Assembly: GCF_001613795.1 (NCBI RefSeq)
Contig: NZ_LPVZ01000012.1
Location: 62,001 to 126,000 of the forward strand
Direction: 5' to 3'
DNA length: 64,000 bases
DNA from: Thalassospira sp. MCCC 1A01148
GTDB lineage: Bacteria; Pseudomonadota; Alphaproteobacteria; Rhodospirillales; Thalassospiraceae
The notes beneath the pieces were generated by a model. That model did not search any database and was not told the DNA's origin. It was given only the letters and a program-made list of their open reading frames with translations. This document shows positions 8,151 to 17,871 of this stretch, piece after piece. Position 1 is the stretch's first letter. Each line of letters opens with the position of its first letter. A program made the position numbers and the translations under genes.

Positions 8151-10160
8151 TTGAGTAAACGCATGCTTCGCACTTTCCCGGCTTTCGGGCGCCGTGCTGC
8201 TGTTGTTCCACTGCTCTTGGCAGGGACAATTCTTTCGGCATGCGCATCAGACGAAGGCGGCGAGGGGATCTTTGCCCTTGGCAATGGGGCGGAAGATGAC
8301 GTTCTGCAGAACGACCTGCAAACCACCATCCCCTATGATGTCGAGATTAAGGGCATCGATTCCCAGGAAGAAAAACTGATCGAAGCGCTCAATTCCGTGA
8401 GCACTGCCCGACGTTTGCAGTCACGGCCAACAGCGTCGCGTGCCGGGTTGCAACGCCGTGCCGAGGACGATATCGAGCGGTTTCAGGCTGTTTTGCGTTC
8501 CAACGGATTTTACGACGGCCAAATCACCTTCAGTATCCGGGAAAAAGCGGTGGAAAGCCCATCGGATGCAGCTGCCGAGACGGACGCATCCGGGCAAGAC
8601 ACCGCTAATGACGCGGTTGCGGGACAGGCGGGTGATGATGCGCTTGCCACCGGGGGCGATAAACCCAGTCCACTGGTCCTGACCTATAATGTCGATACCG
8701 GCACACCTTACCTGATTGCGGCGGTCAATCTTGTCATCACGCGGCCGGATGGGGTTGTGGAACGTCACGCGACCGATGAGGAACTGGAAAAAACCAACCT
8801 TGAGATCGGTCAGCGTGCAATTGCTGAACCAATCATTCTGGGCGAACAATACGGCGTTGATATCTTGCGTGAACAGGGCTATCCGCTTGTCGAAGCGGGA
8901 AAGCGCACCATTTTGGCGGACACCGCACAAAAGACGATCACCATCAATTATGCCTTTAATACCGGGCCGCTCGCGCAGTTTGGCGATATTACCGTGAATG
9001 GCGCACAGGACGTCGATCCTGATTTCATTGCCGGTTATCACAGTTGGGATCACGGCGATCAATACCACCCTGATGAAGTCCGCACCACGCGTCGCGAACT
9101 GGCACAAACAAACCTGTTTGACAGCGTGATTGTCAAAGTCGCCGGTCCAGTAAAGGAAAATGGCGAAATCCCTGTCGAGATCGATGTTGTTGAACGCAAG
9201 ATGCGCTCGATTGGTGGCGGGGTAAACTTTTCGACAGCAGATGGTCCGGGCGTCAATGCCTTTTGGGAGCACCGCAATTTCTTTGGTGCCGGGGAACGGT
9301 TGCGGCTGGGGTTTGATGTCTCAAGCCTTGAACAGGGGCTGTCGGCGGAGTTCAAGAAACCGCAGTTCCTTGAACGTCGTCAGTCCTTTGTGGCCGAAGC
9401 AAATGCCAAGAACAACGACACAGATGCCTATAAGGGCTCAACGCTTGACAGTTTTGCCGGTATTGAACGCCCACTTTGGGAAAACTGGACAGCAACATTT
9501 GGCGTCACGGCGGAATATTCCGACCTGACCGGATCGGACTCCCCGAACGAGGAATTCTATCTTGCCGGCCTGCGCGGGGTCTTGCGTCACGACAATACTG
9601 ACAATCCGCTTGATCCGACCGTGGGCAATCGGTTTGAAATCAATGTGTCGCCATATATGGGCTTGTCCGATCAGGATACCAATTTCACCTCTGTCTCGTT
9701 GGCCGGGTCGCAGTATCTGGCCTTTGACGATGATGGCGACTACGTTTTTGCGGCACGCGCCCGCACAGGTACCATCATTGGCGAAGAGCGTGGCGGTCTG
9801 CCGTCAAACAAACGTTATTATTCCGGCGGTGGCGGATCAATCCGCGGGTATGAATATCAAAAGGTCGGGCCACTTGATGATGATCATGATCCGTTGGGCG
9901 GTCGTTCCGTACTGGAAGTCGGGGCAGAGTTTCGCGCACGCGTGACCGAAAGTTTTGGCATCGTGCCGTTCATCGAAGGTGGGAACGTTTATGCGCGCTC
10001 TGAACCCGAAGACATCAATCTTTTGTGGGCGGCCGGCCTTGGTTTCCGGTACTACACTGCGGTCGGGCCGCTGCGATTTGATGTTGCGGTGCCGCTCGAT
10101 AAACGGCCCAACGTTGACGACGATTTTCAATTCTATATCAGTCTGGGGCAGGCATTTTGA
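8151..10160 (+). CDS. tamA: TamA-like outer-membrane Omp85 protein with a lipobox
   Basis: A 669-residue protein starting at TTG 8151 (AAGGA 9 bases upstream). The N-terminus is a lipoprotein-type signal: basic n-region, hydrophobic core, then lipobox LSAC with Cys31. POTRA-like repeats follow (RFQAVLRSNGFYDGQITF; QYGVDILREQGYPL), with an Asp/Ala-rich insert at about 135-168. The C-terminal half is a 16-strand-type Omp85 barrel with the lid motif IRGYEY near residue 563. TamA works with TamB in outer-membrane biogenesis and lipid transport between membranes. tamB overlaps the stop. Ordinary TamA has a signal-peptidase I signal; a lipidated form is unusual. An alternative start is ATG 8163, which keeps the lipobox. 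Confidence 0.88.
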   Translation: MSKRMLRTFPAFGRRAAVVPLLLAGTILSACASDEGGEGIFALGNGAEDDVLQNDLQTTIPYDVEIKGIDSQEEKLIEALNSVSTARRLQSRPTASRAGLQRRAEDDIERFQAVLRSNGFYDGQITFSIREKAVESPSDAAAETDASGQDTANDAVAGQAGDDALATGGDKPSPLVLTYNVDTGTPYLIAAVNLVITRPDGVVERHATDEELEKTNLEIGQRAIAEPIILGEQYGVDILREQGYPLVEAGKRTILADTAQKTITINYAFNTGPLAQFGDITVNGAQDVDPDFIAGYHSWDHGDQYHPDEVRTTRRELAQTNLFDSVIVKVAGPVKENGEIPVEIDVVERKMRSIGGGVNFSTADGPGVNAFWEHRNFFGAGERLRLGFDVSSLEQGLSAEFKKPQFLERRQSFVAEANAKNNDTDAYKGSTLDSFAGIERPLWENWTATFGVTAEYSDLTGSDSPNEEFYLAGLRGVLRHDNTDNPLDPTVGNRFEINVSPYMGLSDQDTNFTSVSLAGSQYLAFDDDGDYVFAARARTGTIIGEERGGLPSNKRYYSGGGGSIRGYEYQKVGPLDDDHDPLGGRSVLEVGAEFRARVTESFGIVPFIEGGNVYARSEPEDINLLWAAGLGFRYYTAVGPLRFDVAVPLDKRPNVDDDFQFYISLGQAF

Positions 10161-13100
10161 CCGGGTCTGACTCTTTGCCACCGAAAGATCAAAAAACATT
10201 CAGTGGGCCACGTTCAGCAAAGAAATGGCTGCGCTCTGGCGCCTATGTGCTCGGCGGAACTGTGTTTGGTCTTGTGGGGGCGATTGCTGTTGCCGGGACG
10301 GGTCCGGTTCTTCGGATGGCAACGCCCCTGATAAATGAAACTGTTTCGTCGGCAACCGACAGCAGCTTTGAATTAGGGCGCCTCGAAGGCAGTCTTTGGA
10401 CCGGTCTGACTCTGGACAGCCTGATAATGGATCGTCCTTCGGACGGGTTGCATCTCGATATTCAGGATGTCGCGTTCGACTGGTCGCCGATTGCGCTGTT
10501 TGGTGGGCAGTTGCAGGTCAATCGTGTGGCCGTGGCTTCGGCAAATGTCATTTTGCCCGATGGCACAACGCCCGAAACAGTTCAAGAAGACGATGAAGCC
10601 AGTGGTGGCTTTGCTTTGCCACTGTCCGTCGCACTTGATGAATTGACCCTTGGCGAGATCGCCATTGTTGATCAGGTTACCGGCAAAAGTTTTTTGTATG
10701 CACTGAATGCTCGTGCAAAGGTTGGAACCAACCTGTCAGCAACGGCATTTCTTGATCTGCAGCCACGCGATGGCGGAGCAGATCACCTCAAACTTGATCT
10801 GGATTTTGATGGACCCGGCGAAAAATTGTCGGCCGAAATTGACGGGGCGCTGGGCCGTGATGGACTGGTTATGACTCTGGCCGGTGTCGATCCAAGTGTA
10901 TCGACCGATATCAATATCGCACTGAGCGGAGATGGCCCGGCCAATGACTGGAAGGGTAAGCTTGATCTTTCGGCTGCAGGCTATGCATCGCTTCAAAGCG
11001 ACGTTGGCGTGCAATTGTCATCGGATGTTCTGAGTTTTGCCCTGGATGGTGGACTTGCCCCGCAGGAACGCGTCACCGAACAACTGCCCGAACCGCTGCG
11101 CAACACTGTCGAACTGGGCATTGGCGGGACTTTTGATCAAGGGGACCAAACCCTTGCTTTTGATCGCATTTCGATTGTGATGGCTGATGCGCTGTCATTG
11201 TCCGGGGTAACCGAGATCAATCTGGATGAAAACCGGATTGCGGCCGATATCAATGCCGATATTAACCCCGAAATGTCTGCACTTTTCGATGGTGCAGTTT
11301 CTTGGGCAGAGCTTGGGTTTACTGTGCAGGCGGACGGCAATTTGGCAATGCCAGGCCTTGCTTTGCGCCTTGATGGGCGCGATGTCAAAACACCTGTTTC
11401 CCAAATTTCAAATGTCGCCCTGCGGGCTGATATGCCTACCACAGACGACGTTGATGATACCCTTTTGGCGACACTGGAACTTCTGACATCTGGTTCGGAG
11501 TGGAATGATCCGGGGCTTGGCGCATTTCTTGGCGCAGAACAGAGCTTGTCGCTTGATGCCGAAATGTCACCGGACTTCGCCAATATCTCGGTCCGTGAAC
11601 TGGTATTGGGTATGCCCGATATAGCATTGCGTGGGCAGGCCGATATAGACGAAAACCTGAATGTGACGACATCCGGTCTTGTCGCCGATGTCACCGATCT
11701 TTCAATTTTTTCAGCAATTTCCGGCCTTGACTTGCGCGGGCGCGGGCAGGTGGCATTCCCCGACCTGACATGGTCGAGCACGCAGGGCCTGAATACCGGC
11801 CTTGAAGTTTCCGCCAGTCAGGCGACCTTTGGGGTTTCCGACCTTGATCGTATCGTCGGGCAAGAACCGCGTATCACCGGCAAGGTCACACTGACCCCCG
11901 ATCTTGATCTGGGCGTTGATGTCGACGCCCTGCAAACGGCGATGATTAATGGCCCCCTGAAGCTGATCATCACCGATGCGTTTGATAAGCTGGCCCTTGA
12001 AAGCAAGCTCGATATCGCGCCGGGTGTTGTGCCACCCGACCTTGGCCTTGAAATTTCCCCGGCCACGCTGACGGCCAATCTGGAAGGTGCCTTGTCGGCG
12101 CCACCGGGAACAATTGAACTCAATTTGCCAAGCCTTGATGTTGCAGGTCAGAGCTTCTCGGATATTTTGCTGACAAGCCGCATGTCCTGGTCGGAACAAT
12201 CTGTCTTGTCGTTTGGCAATGATGCCGACTTCATGCTGGGAAGCCGGGCTTTCAAACTTGCTGCCAATGTTTCGTTGCCTTCGGATGAATTACGGGTCGA
12301 GGCGATCTCGCTGAAAGGGCAGTATCTGGCTTTGAATGGTGACATCACCTTGCCTGATTACAGCGTTCCGATGCGTGGCGATATTGCGCTTTCAAACCTT
12401 GATGCCGAATTTCTTGATCAGTTTGGTGTCGGTTTTGGCAATGGGACAGTAATTGCCGATATTGCCCTTCGCCCGGAAAATGACCGCCAAACCATCACAG
12501 CATCGGCGTCGGCAAGGGGGCTTCGGATGGTGGGCAGTGATAACGCCAATCCGACACGCATCGAAGATGTCGAACTTAATGCGACAATAGGCAATGCGTT
12601 TGATGTGCCTGAGATATCAGCAAAACTTGACGGGCGTGACATCATCGCCGGGGCAATTGCCGTTAATGACGTTTCCCTTGATATCAAGGGTGGTCTGGAT
12701 GCGCTTGCCATCACAATGGACAGTTCAGGCCACTATCAGGGCAATGTTCCAATCTCGACCGATTTGATTGCAGATGTGTCGCTCGGTGATGATGTCAGCG
12801 TCACGGCCAGCCGGTTTGACGCGAATATCGGGGATCAAGCCATTGCGCTGCGCAAACCGTTGCAATTCGTTCTGCGGGCAAATGGCAGACAACAGTTGGA
12901 TGCGGATCTGACCGTTGGAACCGGACATCTGCGCGCACGTCTTGATCAGGAAGCCGGGCAAAAATCGATTGCGGGTGAACTCCATCTCAATGATGTCGAT
13001 TTGGGGCCATGGGGGCGTATCTCCGGCTATGATGGGCTAAGCGGCACAGCAAATCTCGATGTCAGCTTCCGCGAAGCGCGGGGAAGTTCGCCGACAGCGC

Positions 13101-14593
13101 AGATCGATGGCCGGATCTCTGGCATTACAGCAAAGGCAGTTGCTGATCTAAAACCGTTTGAAATGCTGCTTGATATCAAGCTTGCGACAGGCACCCTTAC
13201 CGGCCAGGCATCACTTGGCAACGGCGATATTGAGGCCCTGACTGCCGAAGGCACGGTGCCGCTTGCGGTCTCTGTGCTCGAACAGGATTTCAGCCCCGAT
13301 CTTGGCGCGCCGGTTTCAGGTCGTGTGCGCCTGAATGGCGAGATCGCCGAATTCTGGCCTTATGTTCCGGCTCCTGATCATCAGGTGTCAGGCAAGATCA
13401 AGCTTTCGCTTGATGTCGCTGGAACGCTTGATGATGTGCGTTGGAACGGGGACGTTTCCCTTGCACAGGGGCGCTACGAAAATCTTGAATACGGCACCAT
13501 TCTTAATCAGATGGCGCTTGACGGCACCTTTGATCAGGCAGGCCTTTCCATCCCGTCCTTTACGGCGACTGACGGGGGCAATGGCACGGTTAAGGCATCA
13601 GTTGATCTTGATCTCCTGGATGGCGGGGAGGTGCGATATGACGTGTCTGCCGATCTGCGTAATGTTGCCCTGTCGCGCAAGGATGAACTGCAATTCTGGG
13701 CCGATGTACAAACCAGTGTGACGGGCTCCCAGTCAGAGGCAGATATTCAAAGCAAGGTTTCGGTCCTGCGCGGCGAAGTGGATTTGACGTTGGCATTGCC
13801 GGAATCGGTGCCGACCATCGATGTTGAAAACCTGCCAGAAGCGTCGCAAACCCAGGCAGCCGAAGACGACAAGGATGCGGAGGACAGCTTTGTCGGCAAT
13901 CTTGATGTCACGGTGGATATCCCGGGACGCTTGTTTGTGCGCGGCAAGGGACTTGATTCCGAATGGGGCGGAAATCTTGATATTTCCGGCACCACGGATG
14001 ATCCGCGCATCAGCGGGCAGCTGTCGGCCCTGCGCGGGCAGCTGGACGTGATTGGCAAAACCTTTGTTATTCGGGATTCCCAAATCACCTTTGCCGGGGC
14101 GTCGCCGCCCGATCCGATGCTGGATATCGAGGGGGTCTACACAACCGAAGACCTTGTCGTGACGGCTGGCTTCCAGGGACCGTCGAGTGATCCGGAACTT
14201 GTTCTGTCTTCCAATCCGTCACTGCCTGAGGACGAAATCCTGTCACAGGTTCTGTTCGGTAAATCCCAGGGCAGCCTTTCGGCAGTCGAAGCCGTTCAGT
14301 TGGCAAGTGCGTTAAATGAACTGTCAGGTGGCGGTACAGGTCTTGATGTGGTTGGCAGCATTCGACGCTTTATCGGTGCGGACGTGCTGCAGGTTGGCGG
14401 TGGCGAAGACGGGCCAGAGGTCAAGGTGGGTAAATACCTGACCGAGGGTGTCTATGTCGGCACCAAGGCCGGTTCAACGCCGGGATCAAGTGGTGTTGAA
14501 GTCGAGATTGAAGTCACGCCCAACATCAGTGTGACCAGCGAAACCACCGAAATCGATAGCAAGGCCGGCGTGCAATATCGTCTGGATTACTAA
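10157..14593 (+). CDS. tamB: TamB, inner-membrane-anchored translocation/assembly protein
   Basis: A 1478-residue protein of the TamB/DUF490 family. One membrane segment lies at about residues 28-48, followed by a very long repetitive beta-rich periplasmic part and the conserved C-terminal domain (GKTFVIRDSQITFAG, LSSNPSLPEDEILSQVLFG, and a terminal aromatic YRLDY). It spans the periplasm, contacts TamA, and belongs to the family of lipid-bridging proteins. The TTG start at 10157 overlaps the tamA TGA by four bases, so translation is coupled. The length is in the usual range for alphaproteobacterial TamB. Confidence 0.92.
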   Translation: MTGSDSLPPKDQKTFSGPRSAKKWLRSGAYVLGGTVFGLVGAIAVAGTGPVLRMATPLINETVSSATDSSFELGRLEGSLWTGLTLDSLIMDRPSDGLHLDIQDVAFDWSPIALFGGQLQVNRVAVASANVILPDGTTPETVQEDDEASGGFALPLSVALDELTLGEIAIVDQVTGKSFLYALNARAKVGTNLSATAFLDLQPRDGGADHLKLDLDFDGPGEKLSAEIDGALGRDGLVMTLAGVDPSVSTDINIALSGDGPANDWKGKLDLSAAGYASLQSDVGVQLSSDVLSFALDGGLAPQERVTEQLPEPLRNTVELGIGGTFDQGDQTLAFDRISIVMADALSLSGVTEINLDENRIAADINADINPEMSALFDGAVSWAELGFTVQADGNLAMPGLALRLDGRDVKTPVSQISNVALRADMPTTDDVDDTLLATLELLTSGSEWNDPGLGAFLGAEQSLSLDAEMSPDFANISVRELVLGMPDIALRGQADIDENLNVTTSGLVADVTDLSIFSAISGLDLRGRGQVAFPDLTWSSTQGLNTGLEVSASQATFGVSDLDRIVGQEPRITGKVTLTPDLDLGVDVDALQTAMINGPLKLIITDAFDKLALESKLDIAPGVVPPDLGLEISPATLTANLEGALSAPPGTIELNLPSLDVAGQSFSDILLTSRMSWSEQSVLSFGNDADFMLGSRAFKLAANVSLPSDELRVEAISLKGQYLALNGDITLPDYSVPMRGDIALSNLDAEFLDQFGVGFGNGTVIADIALRPENDRQTITASASARGLRMVGSDNANPTRIEDVELNATIGNAFDVPEISAKLDGRDIIAGAIAVNDVSLDIKGGLDALAITMDSSGHYQGNVPISTDLIADVSLGDDVSVTASRFDANIGDQAIALRKPLQFVLRANGRQQLDADLTVGTGHLRARLDQEAGQKSIAGELHLNDVDLGPWGRISGYDGLSGTANLDVSFREARGSSPTAQIDGRISGITAKAVADLKPFEMLLDIKLATGTLTGQASLGNGDIEALTAEGTVPLAVSVLEQDFSPDLGAPVSGRVRLNGEIAEFWPYVPAPDHQVSGKIKLSLDVAGTLDDVRWNGDVSLAQGRYENLEYGTILNQMALDGTFDQAGLSIPSFTATDGGNGTVKASVDLDLLDGGEVRYDVSADLRNVALSRKDELQFWADVQTSVTGSQSEADIQSKVSVLRGEVDLTLALPESVPTIDVENLPEASQTQAAEDDKDAEDSFVGNLDVTVDIPGRLFVRGKGLDSEWGGNLDISGTTDDPRISGQLSALRGQLDVIGKTFVIRDSQITFAGASPPDPMLDIEGVYTTEDLVVTAGFQGPSSDPELVLSSNPSLPEDEILSQVLFGKSQGSLSAVEAVQLASALNELSGGGTGLDVVGSIRRFIGADVLQVGGGEDGPEVKVGKYLTEGVYVGTKAGSTPGSSGVEVEIEVTPNISVTSETTEIDSKAGVQYRLDY

Positions 14594-14606
14594 GGTGGCG
14601 CGACCT

Positions 14607-15491
14607 TTAATCGCCGACTGGCTGACGACCGGTTGGGGGATTGACCGTTAGCAGGGACGAACGAATGCGTCTTAGTTTTTCCTTGGCCTGATCGGGCATG
14701 CGTCTTGCCACGGCTGTCGCGATGACATCAATTGTTGCCAGAAACGCATGGCGTGTGGCGGTTGGTTTATAGATGTCGGGGTTTTCCGGCATATTGATTG
14801 ATATGACCAGATCGCTTTCAGCTGCAAGCGGGCTGTCCGGATTGGTCAGTGATATGACCTTGGCGCCATACTGGCGCGCAATGGCGGCGGAATGGACAAG
14901 TTCCGTTGGGCGACCGCTGGTCGAGATCGCGAAAATCACGTCCTCAGTACCAAAGGTCGAGGCCAGCATCCGCTGCAAATAACCATCACTTTGCGATTGT
15001 GCCGGGATTCCCAGCCGGAAAAAGCGGTTTGCGGCATCAAACGCCACGGTTGTCGATCCACCCCCAACCCCGAAAAACGCCACCTGACGTGCCTTGACCA
15101 GAATGTCGGCAGCCTGGTCAATTTGATCCGATGAAATCTGATCGCGCAGAAGACGCAGGTTGTCGATGATCACGCCCAGCACATGGCTTGAAAGAACATC
15201 TGCTGCGGTTGTGTCATCTGAAATGTCTTCGGATGTCAGATACTGAATGCTGACAGCAAGGTTTTGCGCCAGGCGGATTTTGAAATCACGAAACCCGTCG
15301 CATCCCAAAGTGCGACAAAACCGAATAACGGTGGGTTCGCTGACTCCGACTTTCTTGGCAAGATCGGACAGGGCGATGGTTGTGACGTCTTCCAGATGCG
15401 CGCTGACATAGTCCGCGACCAGTTGTTCGCGGTTTGGAAATTTGCTCGACTGGCTGCGCAGCAGGCTGATGATGTCGGCGGTTTGTTGCAT
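14607..15491 (-). CDS. RpiR-family transcriptional regulator
   Basis: A 294-residue regulator with an N-terminal helix-turn-helix (about 41-62, LSDLAKKVGVSEPTVIRF) and a C-terminal SIS sugar-phosphate isomerase fold (FFGVGGGSTTVAFDAANRF). RpiR proteins respond to phosphorylated sugars or other small ligands bound by the SIS domain. It is transcribed away from the dctQMP-mlrC genes, the classical arrangement for a local regulator. Three 15-bp near-palindromes between the genes are good candidates for its operators. The stop is 13 bases from the convergent tamB stop. Confidence 0.88.
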   Translation of the reverse strand: MQQTADIISLLRSQSSKFPNREQLVADYVSAHLEDVTTIALSDLAKKVGVSEPTVIRFCRTLGCDGFRDFKIRLAQNLAVSIQYLTSEDISDDTTAADVLSSHVLGVIIDNLRLLRDQISSDQIDQAADILVKARQVAFFGVGGGSTTVAFDAANRFFRLGIPAQSQSDGYLQRMLASTFGTEDVIFAISTSGRPTELVHSAAIARQYGAKVISLTNPDSPLAAESDLVISINMPENPDIYKPTATRHAFLATIDVIATAVARRMPDQAKEKLRRIRSSLLTVNPPTGRQPVGD

Positions 15492-15823
15492 GGAATCGAC
15501 CTGACCCGTTTATTAGATTGGTGTGTCAAAACCGACACCCTGTTGTGAACTAACATTATTTCTGTTTGCAGACGATAGCCACAATTTCAATTTTGGCGTC
15601 ATGGCATTGCTGCCAATGATTGTTTTCTGACTTCAAATATCGTTGTTCTGACCGACATTAACCCGGTCGAAATCGACCATGTAGTTATTCAATACCCGAC
15701 AGTTCGAAGTCGGTATTTCCGGCTTGTCGGCAACATGACCTCGGGATTCTTCATCCTTGATTCAATTGGTTTATTTCCCGTTCAAAAACTTGCAGCAAGC
15801 AAGGTTCGTGTGAAAACAGTTTA

Positions 15824-15838
15824 TGTAGTTAAGCTACT
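15824..15838. promoter_or_regulatory. Candidate RpiR operator 1
   Basis: TGTAG-TTAAG-CTACT, a 15-bp inverted repeat with one mismatch at the outer base. It is the farthest upstream of three similar sites; the next begins 73 bases downstream. RpiR/HexR-type sites known to me have the same TGTA...TACA ends. Confidence 0.6.
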
Positions 15839-15896
15839 TATATCAGTTTTAGGATAGGCTTTGGAGTGAAAATTATGAAATTTTGGAGATAAATAA

Positions 15897-15911
15897 TGTA
15901 GACAAACTACA
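15897..15911. promoter_or_regulatory. Candidate RpiR operator 2
   Basis: TGTAG-ACAAA-CTACA, perfect 5-bp arms around a 5-base spacer. It lies 62 bases before the dctQ start and exactly 30 bases before site 3. Confidence 0.65.
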
Positions 15912-15926
15912 AAAACATCATCATCA

Positions 15927-15941
15927 TGTAGAAAAAGTACA
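15927..15941. promoter_or_regulatory. Candidate RpiR operator 3
   Basis: TGTAG-AAAAA-GTACA, a 15-bp element with TGTA/TACA ends and one broken inner pair. It is centred about 40 bases before the dctQ start, a position that could block or adjust the promoter. Confidence 0.6.
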
Positions 15942-15972
15942 TAACATTTGATCAGTGGAGAGTTTGGCGGAG

Positions 15973-16494
15973 ATGGCTTTACGCCGTATTGAAACCACAG
16001 CAGCAACCGCAAGCCGGTGCCTGAACTGGGTGGTGGAACGCATCATTGCAGTTCTGATGCTTGTCCTTGTGCTGGATGTCTGGCTGGGTGTTGTTGACCG
16101 GTATATTTTTCATTGGCAGTTGCCGTGGCCCGAAGAACTGGCGCGCTATCTGATGATATGGGCCGCACTTCTGGCGATCTCGGCGGGGATTGCGCGGCGC
16201 GAACATATCGGCATTGGCATGTTTGTCTTGAGCCTGCCGACGCCGATCCAGCGCACCATCCTGTTCCTCGTCGATCTGATTGCGCTTGCGGCCTTTCTTT
16301 ATCTGGCGATTTACGGGTTTGATTTTGCCGAAAGCGGGATGCGCCGTCAGGCAATGATCTTTGGCATGTCACTGGGACTTCCTTATGCGGCCGTTCCGGT
16401 ATCGGCATTGCTTGCTGCCATCCAACTCCTTCTCGTTGCCTTGCGTGATCAGGGCCGTTTCATCCCGGCTGATCTTGCGGAGGGCGCGGAATGA
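15973..16494 (+). CDS. dctQ: TRAP transporter small permease (DctQ type)
   Basis: A 173-residue protein with four hydrophobic segments (about 22-42, 55-75, 92-115 and 135-160) and the DctQ pattern with LPWPEELARYLMIWAAL in the second segment. It forms the membrane complex with DctM and takes substrate from the periplasmic binding protein, using the sodium gradient. ATG 15973 is chosen because GGAGAG (15957-15962) sits ten bases before it; an earlier GTG at 15955 has no site. The stop overlaps the dctM start. Confidence 0.9.
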   Translation: MALRRIETTAATASRCLNWVVERIIAVLMLVLVLDVWLGVVDRYIFHWQLPWPEELARYLMIWAALLAISAGIARREHIGIGMFVLSLPTPIQRTILFLVDLIALAAFLYLAIYGFDFAESGMRRQAMIFGMSLGLPYAAVPVSALLAAIQLLLVALRDQGRFIPADLAEGAE

Positions 16495-17771
16495 TTGTCG
16501 CAATTATCTTTGTCGTTCTGATGGTTCTGGGCATGCCAATCGGCTTTGCTCTGGGTGTGGCAGGGGTTGTTGGCCTCTTTGACATGGGCGGGGGGATGTT
16601 CTTGTCCCAGGGCCCAAGCAAGGTCTTTAACGGATTGAACGTCTTCCCGTTCCTTGCCATGCCCTTCTTTATCCTGGCGGGCGAAATCATGAACCATATC
16701 GGCATTACCAGCCGTTTGGTGAAGTTCGCCCAGGCGCTTGTCGGGCATATGCGCGGCGGGTTGGCCCATACCAACATGCTGGCATCTGTTTTCTTTGCCG
16801 GTTTGACCGGGGCGGCAACGGCTGATGCAGCCGCCTTCGGCAAGACGCTCGTGCCAGCGATGGTGGAACGCGGGTATCGCCGTGATTATGCCTGTGCGGT
16901 TACGGCGGCTGGTTCGATCATCGGCCCGACCATCCCGCCATCCGGCTTGATGGTGGTTTATGGATCGCTGATGGGCGTTTCAATCGGGGGGCTGTTTGCC
17001 GCCGGTATCCTGCCCGGTCTGATGATCTGCCTGATCTGCATGACCGTGATTGCAGTGACAGCACGCACCAAGAACCTGCCAAAGAGCGAACGCCGCGCAT
17101 CGCTTCTGGAAGTCTGGAAAATTTTCAAATCGTCGATCACCGCACTCATCATGCCCTTGATTATTCTGGGCGGAATTCTGGGCGGGATTGTCACCCCGAC
17201 CGAGGCAGCATCGGTTGCCGTGGCCTATGCACTGTTCATCGGTGTGTTTGTTTATCGCGCGCTTAGCTTTGCTGATTTCTTTACGATGCTGGTGCGCACC
17301 GCACGCGTGACCGGGGTGATTTTTGTCATCATTGCCTTTGCCTCGATCCTTGGTTGGTGGCTGAGCTTCAACCGCATCCCGCAGGAAGTCGCGACCATGG
17401 TGCTGGGCGTTTCGGACAATCCCTATATCGTGATTTTCATGATTGTCGGGATGCTTCTGATGATTGGCATGGTGATGGATATCAACGCCATCCTGATCAT
17501 TCTCGCCCCCGTTCTGGTGCCACTGACCATCCAGATTGGCATGGACCCGATCCACGCGGGGATCATCTTTATCCTGGCACTCAATATCTCGCTGATGACG
17601 CCGCCTGTCGGGGCCTGTCTGTTCGTTCTGTCATCGGTCACGGGTGAAAAGCTTGAAAAGATTGCCGCACAACTTTGGCCGTTCCTATTGGCCGAGCTGG
17701 GCGTGCTGTTCCTGTTTGCCTTTTGGTCGGATCTGGCACTTGCGATACCGCGATTGCTGGGGTTCCGCTAG
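16491..17771 (+). CDS. dctM: TRAP transporter large permease (DctM type)
   Basis: A 426-residue integral membrane protein with about 12 hydrophobic segments. Family motifs are visible: PFFILAGEIM, GAATADAAAFGKTLVPAM, GSIIGPTIPPSG and LNISLMTPPVGACLF. It is the sodium-coupled transport subunit. The start overlaps dctQ as ATGA. A GC-rich hairpin without a T-tract lies in the 100-base gap before dctP (around 17793-17817), which may affect relative expression of the permease and binding-protein portions of the message. Confidence 0.93.
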   Translation: MIVAIIFVVLMVLGMPIGFALGVAGVVGLFDMGGGMFLSQGPSKVFNGLNVFPFLAMPFFILAGEIMNHIGITSRLVKFAQALVGHMRGGLAHTNMLASVFFAGLTGAATADAAAFGKTLVPAMVERGYRRDYACAVTAAGSIIGPTIPPSGLMVVYGSLMGVSIGGLFAAGILPGLMICLICMTVIAVTARTKNLPKSERRASLLEVWKIFKSSITALIMPLIILGGILGGIVTPTEAASVAVAYALFIGVFVYRALSFADFFTMLVRTARVTGVIFVIIAFASILGWWLSFNRIPQEVATMVLGVSDNPYIVIFMIVGMLLMIGMVMDINAILIILAPVLVPLTIQIGMDPIHAGIIFILALNISLMTPPVGACLFVLSSVTGEKLEKIAAQLWPFLLAELGVLFLFAFWSDLALAIPRLLGFR

Positions 17772-17871
17772 GCCAGCGGGGTTAAGGAGACAGCCCCGGT
17801 CAGGTCCGGGCCGGGGCACACACCACAAAAATGCCGGACACATAAAGTCGTTAAATCAAGGAGAGGTAGAA

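Noticed and set aside
8421-9272. Open frame of 283 codons antisense to tamA
   Set aside because: The tamA reading is supported by POTRA and barrel motifs; the antisense frame has none.
17793-17817. GC-rich hairpin between dctM and dctP as a terminator
   Set aside because: The inverted repeat is short and imperfect and no T-tract follows; it is mentioned only in the dctM entry.
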